Shown here piece by piece: positions 56,975-64,000 of a DNA stretch of 64,000 nt. The translations under genes were made by a program, and so were the position numbers. The stretch's first letter is position 1. Each line of letters starts with the position of its first letter. The notes beneath the pieces are model-generated. The model searched no databases. It was given only the letters and a program-made list of their open reading frames with translations, and was not told where the DNA came from. The stretch spans positions 5,456,001-5,520,000 of the forward strand of contig OX424561.1 in the NCBI GenBank assembly GCA_949152475.1. Reading direction: 5' to 3'. The stretch comes from Terebella lapidaria (Eukaryota; Annelida; Polychaeta; Terebellida; Terebellidae).

Positions 56975-58362
56975 TGTAACGGGTTTGCACCCTTCTGTGA
57001 CGTCTTGATGAACCGGTTTTCTAGGGAGGTGGGTGAGTTGTTGTTTAACCGGAGCTGAAACGGTAAAACTCCGGGAAACTGCTACTGCTGTACGGTTGAA
57101 CTCCGGCTAGAAGTCTCTAAGGTTGGTAGCGTGGTCTGGAATGGACCTCTTAACCGTTGTCCGACTGCTAATCTGCAACTGCACCTGTAAAGTAAGGATC
57201 CGGAGGCGTTTCCGTCTCCGGGTACTGCAACTGCTCCGTCGGGAAACCGCTTTACTGCAACAGCTCCGTCGTTTTCCGTCTTACTGCAAACTGCGACTGC
57301 GCCTGGAATAAAGAATCCGGGAACGTTGCCGTTTCCGAATACTGCAACCGCTCTGTCAGGTTCCGCCGCACTGCAATCTGCTCCGGTTGGCTCCGCCTCA
57401 CCGCAACCTGCGACTGCACCTGAAATGGAGTATCTCGGAAGTGTTCCCACTTCCGGTTACCGCAACCGCTCCGTCAGGTACTGCCTCTGCAACTCCGTCG
57501 TCCGGTACCGCCTCTGCAACTGCTTCGTCGTTCCCGTCTCTGCAACTGTTCCGTCCGATACCGCCTCCGTAGTTGCTCCGTCGAATTCCACCTCCGTCTC
57601 CGTCTCCGTCTCCTTCCTCGGTGATCTGGGTTCTTGGATCACCCTAAGACGTCTTTACAACTTGGTCTTAACCGACTGTAGTCTTATCTCCCTTTACTCC
57701 GTATTACTGTCTCTTCCGGTGAACTAACTTTATTATAACTTCCAGTTCCCTAACGAACACGGAAAAACAACTTGGTTGAAGTTTTCATGTTTATTTTCCA
57801 AGTGCACAGTCGGAAGACTTAACTGCTATCATCTGGATGACTCTATCCGGAACAAGGGAGTACTCTGCTATGGGAGAAGGGGTCTGCACAGGTCGACGTC
57901 AGGACACCAACTCCGCCGTCCGCTGTGAAGCGGGGGCTTTTATAGACCTGAGACCCACGTCACGTGACCAACCTATTGTGACGTCATAGTCCGCCAAAAC
58001 ACTGATATTTTCCGGATTTCTAAAAACACTCTAGAACCAATCAGTGGCTGACACGTCACCTTTTAAACCGAAAACGAGGCTGATCACATGACCTTCCGGA
58101 AATAACGTCACTACGTTTTTGTACTCCATTGTTCCGGCTCCGTGTCCGGTTCCGTCTCCGGTTCCGGCTCCGTCTCCGGCTTTACCAACATCATAAATTA
58201 CTAAGTTCCGAGACGGAAAACCTTTAAAACATTAACAATACGGAACCGTATGAACCTTTAAACACATATACATTTTAATAAACGGTTATTTAACCATAAT
58301 ATCACAAAACACTAACAGAATTACCTAGGGGAAACTTTTGGGTACGCCCCAAAACCGTTACA
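56975..58362 (-). mobile_element. LTR-like element (probable solo LTR), 1.39 kb
   Basis: Bounded by TGTAACGG and CCGTTACA, with GTAG on both sides (56971-56974, 58363-58366); the flanking sequence is itself GTAG-rich, so this duplication is weaker evidence. Read on the minus strand, it has CCAAT-type and CGTCA motifs, then a TATAAAAG box at about 57937-57944 followed by poly(A) signals (AATAAA) near 57794 and 57733. That is the order expected of U3-R-U5. The rest is a GC-rich degenerate repeat of CTCCGTC and CTGCAACTG words (57230-57600). No internal coding region or second LTR is present. It is younger than the foldback element it sits in. Family not assignable. Confidence 0.6.
57230..57612 (+). 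repeat. GC-rich degenerate minisatellite inside the LTR-like element
   Basis: Recurring ACTGCAACTGCTCCGTC and GTACCGCCTCTG words at irregular spacing. The Ser/Ala/Thr-rich frames here (for example 57326-57727) are by-products. Confidence 0.75.
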
Positions 58363-58784
58363 GTAGTATGTCGTATGTGGTATGTAGTATGTCGTATGTC
58401 GCCTGTGGAACTCCATAGGCATGTGACCGTGAAATGAGGTCAAATGTCAAATTTAAGGTCATGACAATAATCAGCATATATCATTTTCTATATCGTCACA
58501 ATTGATTCCTAAGGTGCAAAGATGATATTAAACGAGATAGTAGCCATTTTGTGCTCTGACATTGAAAAAAATTAGGCCAATGGCCGAAGATAGGTTACCG
58601 GACAATGTTTAATATTTTAGATGTTAGCCAGGTCATTGGTTGAATTCAAGGTCAAGAGAATATTCAGCCTTTATAACATTAAGGAATAAGCATATATCAT
58701 GTCCACAGTTGATTGCTAAGCTGTAAATTCAATAATCAGAGAGATATTAGCAATTTTGTGCTGTGGCCTTGAAAATGAAGGGGC

Positions 58785-59545
58785 AAAGGTCAAATTCAAG
58801 ATCATCAAAATATTCAATGTATATCATTTTGTATATCATGTCCACAATTGATTCCCAAGCCATACAGTCAATAGAGGAGCTAGATATGAGCCAGTTTGTC
58901 CTTGGACCTTGAAAATGAGGTCAGAGGTCAAATTCAAGGTCACGAGAATATTCAGCATATATCATTTCCTATATGTCCACAATTGATTCCCAAGCTGTAA
59001 AATCGATAATAAGTGAGATATTAGCCATTTTGTCCTGTGACCTTGAAAATGAGGTCAAAGGTCAAATTCAAGGTCATGACAATAATCTGCATATATCATT
59101 TCCTATATGTTCATGATTGCTAAGCTGTAAAGTCGATAACAAGCGAGATATTAGCCATTTTGTCCTGTGACCTTGAAAATGAGTTTGAAGGTCAAATTCA
59201 AGGTCATCAGAATATTCAGCATATATCATTTCCTATATGTCCACAATTGATTCCTAAGCTGTAGAGTCGATAATAAGCGAGATATAAGCCATTTTGTGCT
59301 CTGACCTTGAAACTGAGGTCAGAGGTCAAATTCAAGGTCACGAGAATATTCAGCATATATTATTTCCTATATGTCCAAAATTGATTCCTAAGCTGTAGAG
59401 TCGATAATAAGCGAGATATAAGCCATTTTGTGCTCTGACCTTGAAACTGAGGTCAGAGGTCAAATTCAAGGTCACGAGAATATTCAGCATATATCATTTC
59501 CTATATGTCCACAATTGATTCCTAGTCTCTAATCTCAATATCAAG
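58785..59545 (+). repeat. 134-bp tandem array carrying nuclear-receptor-type half-sites
   Basis: Six units with 130-138-bp spacing. A typical unit (for example 59038-59076) contains TGACCTTGAA (inverted half-site), AGGTCAAAGGTCA (a perfect DR1, 59052-59064) and TTCAAGGTCA (an ERR/SF-1-type extended half-site, 59067-59076), then ATATTCAGCATATATCATTT and CCTATATGTCCACAATTGAT. The same unit recurs at 45540-46020, 49555-49640, 56150-56300, 58430-58560 and 60010-60560. Confidence 0.85.
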
Positions 59546-59951
59546 TGAGATATTAGGCATAATGTGTCCCATTATAAAGCATAGGAGAATTTAACATGGG
59601 AAAGTCCCATTTGGGCCGAGTTTGGGCCAAAATGGCCCACTTCGAGCGATTCAAGAGCAACAAAATTTATAGACATCATAGAAGTACATATGAGGAGACT
59701 TATGTATCAAAAAGAAAAAAAGTTACTGAACAGATTTTGAGAAAATGGCCGCCAAAGTCCAAAATCAGGCCTTTTCCGTCGAAAACGGCCGCCATTTTGA
59801 AGAAAAAGCGAAAATCAAAAAACTAAAAAATACCTCCTTCTTGAATTATTTTTAAGTATTTTTCTGCAAAATTTCAGAAAAATTCGCCCGTAAACAAAAA
59901 AGATAAAAATGTGGACGACGACGACGGACGACGGACGCAACGCCATGCCAA

Positions 59952-59982
59952 TAGGTTATCGGACCATAGGTCCGGTAACCTA
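59952..59982 (+). repeat. 3'-terminal palindrome of the nested hairpin-ended element
   Basis: 14-nt arms TAGGTTATCGGACC and GGTCCGGTAACCTA with an ATA loop, identical to 50057-50087. Confidence 0.85.
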
Positions 59983-60986
59983 ATAAAGTCAAAACTCAAG
60001 TCCAAAATAATGAGAATATTCAGTATATATCATATTCTATATGTACACAATTGATTCCTATTAAACCTGTAAAGTCAATAAAAAGTGCGATATAAGCTAT
60101 TTTGTGCTCTGACCTTGAAAATGAGGTCAAGGGTCAAATTCAAGGTCATCAAACTATTCGGCATACATCACTTCCTATATGTCCACAGTTTATTTCCAAG
60201 CTGTAAAGTCGATAATAAGCGAGCAATTAGCCATTTTGTGCTCAAAAAAAGTTCAAGGTCATGAGAATAAGCAGCATATATCATTTGATATTGTGCACAA
60301 CTGTTTCCTAAGCCGTAAAGTCGATAACAAGCAAGATATTAGCCATTATTTGCTCTGACCTTGAAAAGAAGGTCATAGGTCAAATTCATGGTCATCAAAG
60401 TAATCGGTATACACCATTTTTTATATGTTGACAATTGAGTCCCGAGCAGTAAACGAGATATTAGCCATTTTCTCCTGTGACCTTGAAAATGAGGTCCAAT
60501 TCAAGGTCATGACAATTTTCAGCATACTAGTATATCATTTCCTATATGTTGACATTTGGTTCCTTATCTCTGAACCAATATTAAGTGAGATATTAGGAAA
60601 AACGTGTTCCATTATAAAGCATACGAGAATTTAACATGGGAAAGTCAAATTTGGGACATGTCGCAAAAATCCAAATGGCCAACACACGCAGACCAGCAAT
60701 TCAATGGCAACGAAACTTATACACGTCAGAGTCTTAGGTATATGATGGGAATCTTTTGAATCCAAAATCTGCTCTGACCGTTTTTGAAACAATGATAGCC
60801 ACAGTCCAAAATTGGACGTTTTTCGACAAAACTGGCCACCATTTTGGAAAATTGCGAATATAACAAAACTAAAAAAACCCCCCCCTCTTGAAATATTTTT
60901 AGGCATTTTTGTGCAAAATTCCAGAAAGATTTAACTTTAAAGGTAAAAATGTAGACGGACGCCACGGCAAAGGTCCGTTAACCTAA

Positions 60987-63160
60987 GAACGAAATAAATG
61001 CTGTCGAAAAAAACATCACAAGAAATAACAATTCTAATTCTGCATATAAACATGATAATTGATGTATCTTGTGTATATTATATTATATCCATAACGTGAA
61101 CTGAATGTAGAATATTTAGCGACTGTTACGGACTGTCCATGACAACACGCCCATGCGATCAATACACATTACACGATCAATACTCACATAACCACACTAA
61201 ACCACGCGACACGATCAATATAGCTCACGTGCACATCACGGACACATGCACCAATTTAGGTACAAGGAAACTTGTAGAACACAATGCTCTCATCACGTGC
61301 AAAGACATGTCAGAACCATGACATCATCAAACACAGCCAATCACACGACCCTGATACACAAGACGGGAAAAATGTCCCCACATGTCCCTCGGCCTTGCGG
61401 ACTTGTCCAGAAGATTTTGTAATGAACGGACGTGATCATATACAAGTAGTGAGAAGTTTATGAAATATGTGATACATATTAGAAGAATTAGGACTATTAA
61501 ATAGAAACTATGCGACAAGGGAGATCATTGACTTAGAGGTGTGTTTCGACCTGAGTATAAGCGGTATTGGACTTTATCATCCAAATAAACAGTTAAAGTT
61601 GGAGTCAAATTTAAAATCAGACAAATTTAGCATTCTTGTTTGTCACGCAAACTTGAAAGTACATCTCGAGATAGTTGGGAATATATAGGAAATATGCACA
61701 GTTCGACAACAGATACTCAGAAAATTGCCGTTAATCGTGCATGAAAACAGTGGATACACAGTGCGCAATCATTTCTGCAAATTTCATGGAAAACAGGCAA
61801 GTCCAATTTTAGGCTGTTGAGTTTGGTGATGTAAATGCATACTAAATTCGGAGAATTACTCAATAGAACACTGTAGTTACGTTCAATACACCCAAAACTG
61901 ATTAATAGCGGCGATTGAACAACATGACAGCAGATATTTTTTATGCAGAGCGAGCACAATGTAAACATTCCCCATTTATCACCCATTTCACACCCAAACG
62001 TATCAATTGCTCCGTTATATTTGACTGTGTCACGCATCAAATTTGACATTAGATCAGCGATTCAACACTTTATCGTAAGCACACGCTAGAACCATAGGGG
62101 TTTCTCTGATTTTGACAAAATCTATTTGTTTTTGTGGTTTGCCGAGTCCAATATGAGATGCAGATCTGACCCACTAGGCGCTGCATAATTGACCCACAAG
62201 GGGCTGAAGAAATGTACCACCATTCCGGTTCATGAAATTCGTTTTTCTTTGTAGAAAATCCCCTATTTACTCATTTCATGTTATTTTTTCCTAATTCAAA
62301 ACCTTCAGAATGGATTAGTACACGAATGAACGTGTCATTAAATATGAATGTGTTATAATGCAATAAACTTGCGAGTGATGGTTATCATGGTGCATGGTTT
62401 GAGAAGTCTCATTAGGCCAGGAAATGAGCACCAAAGAAGACCATGTTGTCGAAGAACATACAACATCTCTGGTAACATTTCGACAATTGCCTGTAACTCT
62501 TCGTCCTGGGAGTGAAGGAAGTATGAGATTTGCCTGCATCATCATAACTGTTTCGGAATAAATTTTTCTTCTTCAATGATTTTGTTTCCTCATGAACTGT
62601 TTTTTTTTTTTGGCTGCTGGACTCTTCCCAAGAGTTATAGTCAATTCACTCACGTTTACGGAGAGGTCCTCCTCTACAGAATATATTTTGTTCTGTAATG
62701 TGACCCCCGAAACTCCGTATGTCTTTGAGTGCACCTTGCATGGCCCGTCCACTCTGTTCACACAACTGTGGTACTCTCATTTTATTCCAGTGTTCTGGTG
62801 ATGATTAAAGTCTAACTCAAGTCAGAATGAATTTCAAGTTATTATACTTTGTGCGATAGAAAATGCAAAAGGTAATATGCTGGCTTTTACAGAACCTTAA
62901 TATCTCTAACCGTTCTCGAGATATTACCAATTTTGTGTCATTTTTTTTTAAATATTTGTACTTGAATTATGAAGCCCATTAGTTATTATAATGAGTATTC
63001 GGGACGTCACACAGGTAACTCACTTTAATTAGCTATTTTCAAAGGCCTTTTCTGACTGATCCGTGCATAGTATTGCTGAATAATGCGAATATAACAATGA
63101 TGATAGAAAATATACCACACCCATAAGATGTGTCTGGTCACCATGCCAACCGTATTTAAC
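60987..63160. other. Unassigned 2.2-kb stretch
   Basis: No recognised gene. The 110-codon minus frame at 61717-62049 and the opposing 62-69-codon frames at 62573-62801 have no domain. TGACCCACTAGGCGCTG and TGACCCACAAGGGGCTG form a short direct repeat at about 62170 and 62192. Confidence 0.4.
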
Positions 63161-63170
63161 ATACGGCCCA

Positions 63171-63333
63171 TAGCAACGTGGTTGCTAGGGGACTTAACTC
63201 GGGACTGGTAAGCAAAATGACGTTTAAAATTATTCAATGGATTTCAGAAAAGGCTCTTATCCACATTTTCACCGGTTTTATGGTACCTAATTCAATATTC
63301 AGGGCGTTGGGCCCCTAGCAACCATGGTTGCTA
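63171..63333. repeat. Pair of TAGCAAC...GTTGCTA palindromes
   Basis: TAGCAACGTGGTTGCTA (63171-63187) and the perfect 18-bp palindrome TAGCAACCATGGTTGCTA (63316-63333). Their flanks (GGCCCATAGCAAC...CTAGGGGAC and GGCCCCTAGCAAC...CTATGGGTC) are inverted copies of each other. The half-sites resemble RFX-type RGCAAC but in the outward arrangement, so a regulatory role is only a possibility. Confidence 0.7.
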
Positions 63334-63624
63334 TGGGTCATATCTCGAGAATAGTTACCTTGGCAACCAATTATGGAAATTGAATACTGATTATATCTCA
63401 TGCCAAACAGAGCACATGCCAAATAAAGGTCATGTTATCATCGTACATATTTGAAAATAGACGTTTCATTACCTTGATTAACTTGTTTTACCCTTGTGAC
63501 GTCATGATTACTCATTATAATAGTTAATTAGGCACAAGAAATTGAGCCCAACATTTTCACTTAAACTGTCATATCTTCATAAATAATTGGGTATTGACAT
63601 ACTGTAAAATCTATAATAAGTATG

Positions 63625-63732
63625 GGATAGTGACCCAGGTTGAGTGATTCGCCCAGTTAGTAACCTCCCACGAGCGCGAAGCGCGAGGGGGGGTTACTAA
63701 CTGTGCGAATCACGAAACCGTGGTCACTATCC
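63625..63732. repeat. 108-nt long hairpin (MITE-like), 45-bp arms
   Basis: GGATAGTGACC...TGATTCGC..AGTTAGTAACC pairs with GGTTACTAACT..GCGAATCA...GGTCACTATCC around a CGCGAAGCGCG tip (about 63675). A few mismatches are spread along the arms. Its outer edges (TATGGGATAG / CTATCCTATATAG) hint at TA-rich flanks but no clear duplication. Confidence 0.85.
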
Positions 63733-64000
63733 TATATAGTGCATGATTTCACCCCCTGGCCATTACGACCCATAACGCTACAGTTCGACCAGACATGCAC
63801 ATAAATGGTCACACTTGAATGGACACAATAACTAAAATTAGCTACTGGTCCCATTGTTCTCCAGAGGTCGATAACTAACTTATACACCCGCTAGCAGGTA
63901 TGTAACTAACAACAATAGAGCCAGTAGCTAAGTCAGATATACACTTCGCGCTTCGGTGAATTAGAATATTATGAAACCTCGCGGCTTCGCCGCTCGGTCC
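63733..64000. other. Window end, short GC stem-loops
   Basis: Contains GCGCTTCGGTG- and GCGGCTTCGCCGC-type stem-loops (about 63945-63995) related in composition to the hairpin tip at 63675. It probably continues into the same repeat beyond the window. Confidence 0.45.

Larger units (their letters stand above)
56350..58417. mobile_element. Foldback element with TATGTAGTATGTCG satellite arms and a 7-bp target duplication
   Basis: The ends TATGGAGTTCCACAGGCGAC (56350) and its reverse complement (to 58417) are flanked by GGCATGT on both sides (56343-56349, 58418-58424). Inside each end is an array of CATATGACATACGACATACTA-type units: 56369-56460 on the left, and in the opposite sense at 56584-56765 and 58363-58400. 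The element contains an 118-bp MITE (56801-56918) and a 1.39-kb LTR-like element (56975-58362). Without the latter it is about 0.68 kb. It shares the TATGG start, repeat-built arms and 6-7-bp duplication with the element at 2016-3772. Confidence 0.85.
58572..59983 (+). mobile_element. Hairpin-ended element, younger complete copy nested in an older one
   Basis: 5' stem-loop at 58572-58588 (TTAGGCC...GGCCGAA), TAGGTTACCGGAC (58591-58603), then six 134-bp units (TCAAATTCAAG at about 58790, 58928, 59062, 59192, 59326, 59460). Next come CATAAAGCATAGGAGAATTT, GGGCCGAGTTTGGGCC, AAAACGGCCGCCATTTTG, a GACGACGGACG tract and the 3' palindrome at 59952-59982. It lies within the 134-bp array of the element at 56108-60986. 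Its units are more alike than those of other copies, so it is among the youngest here. Confidence 0.85.
56108..60986 (+). mobile_element. Hairpin-ended element hosting three or more nested insertions
   Basis: Starts with the stem-loop TTAGCCTGAAGGCTAA (56108-56123) and a TTACCGGACAAT block, then runs into 134-bp units. It is interrupted by a foldback element (56350-58417) and by a younger hairpin-ended copy (58572-59983), then continues through further units (60000-60560) to a worn 3' end at 60986 (GGTCCGTTAACCTAA). The text left of 58572 (GCTCTGACATTGAAAA) and right of 59983 (TAAAGTCAAAACTCAAG) rejoin as one ordinary unit, which proves the nesting. No coding capacity. Confidence 0.8.

Noticed and set aside
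57326-57727. 133-codon Ser/Ala-rich frame
   Set aside because: By-product of the GC-rich minisatellite in the LTR-like element, which reads as a regulatory end on the other strand.
58785-59545. CRISPR-like or coding repeat
   Set aside because: It is a 134-bp tandem repeat within a transposon, without spacers or open frames.

Overview
This window is AT-rich, intergenic-type DNA from a eukaryote, most likely a marine invertebrate. That placement is inference. It rests on a class II tRNA-derived SINE, Penelope-like reverse transcriptase fragments of a kind common in molluscs, amphioxus and corals, remnants of a large transposon-borne protein family seen across invertebrates, and very dense small inverted-repeat elements. 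I cannot name the species. I found no convincing host protein-coding gene, rRNA gene or functional tRNA gene. Almost all open frames are short, or are shadows of tandem repeats whose unit has no stop codon. The window is best read as a stack of transposable elements, many of which can be resolved to exact ends and target-site duplications (TSDs).

Layout. About 0.6-9.5 kb: copies of a hairpin-ended element family (600-1231, 5178-6692, about 8690-9470) and a foldback element whose arms are 21-bp satellites (2016-3772). 9.6-16 kb: a diverged multi-copy repeat, a reverse transcriptase C-terminal fragment (about 11571-11696), a SINE 3' fragment and a foldback array of E-box-like palindromes (15474-16030). 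16.86-21.70 kb: a 4.8-kb DNA transposon with long terminal inverted repeats (TIRs), TA flanks and the decayed remains of a large protein gene, interrupted by a 271-bp hAT-type MITE with an 8-bp TSD. 22-36 kb: MITEs (22189-22541, 31075-31368, 32575-32752), a SINE (29501-29955), tandem duplications and a long (TA)n tract. 37-42 kb: a reversed hairpin element, a 363-bp satellite and a TTAA-flanked MITE. 43-50 kb: Penelope-like RT halves facing each other, then a hairpin element interrupted by a 3.26-kb long-TIR transposon (46095-49356). 50-61 kb: a three-level nest (hairpin element > foldback element > LTR-like element and an 118-bp MITE, plus a second hairpin element). 61-64 kb: mostly unique sequence and a long terminal hairpin.

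Four themes stand out. First, the hairpin-ended family has a 5' stem-loop (TTAG...CTAA) and a roughly 31-nt 3' palindrome whose stem survives base changes by compensation. Second, its 134-bp internal repeats carry perfect nuclear-receptor-type half-sites (AGGTCA DR1 and TTCAAGGTCA) many times over. Third, two foldback elements with unrelated satellite arms both start TATGG and have 6- and 7-bp TSDs, which suggests one mechanism building arms from different minisatellites. Fourth, the remains in the 4.8-kb element match, in order, blocks of a widespread uncharacterised invertebrate protein family, which ties that family to a TIR transposon.
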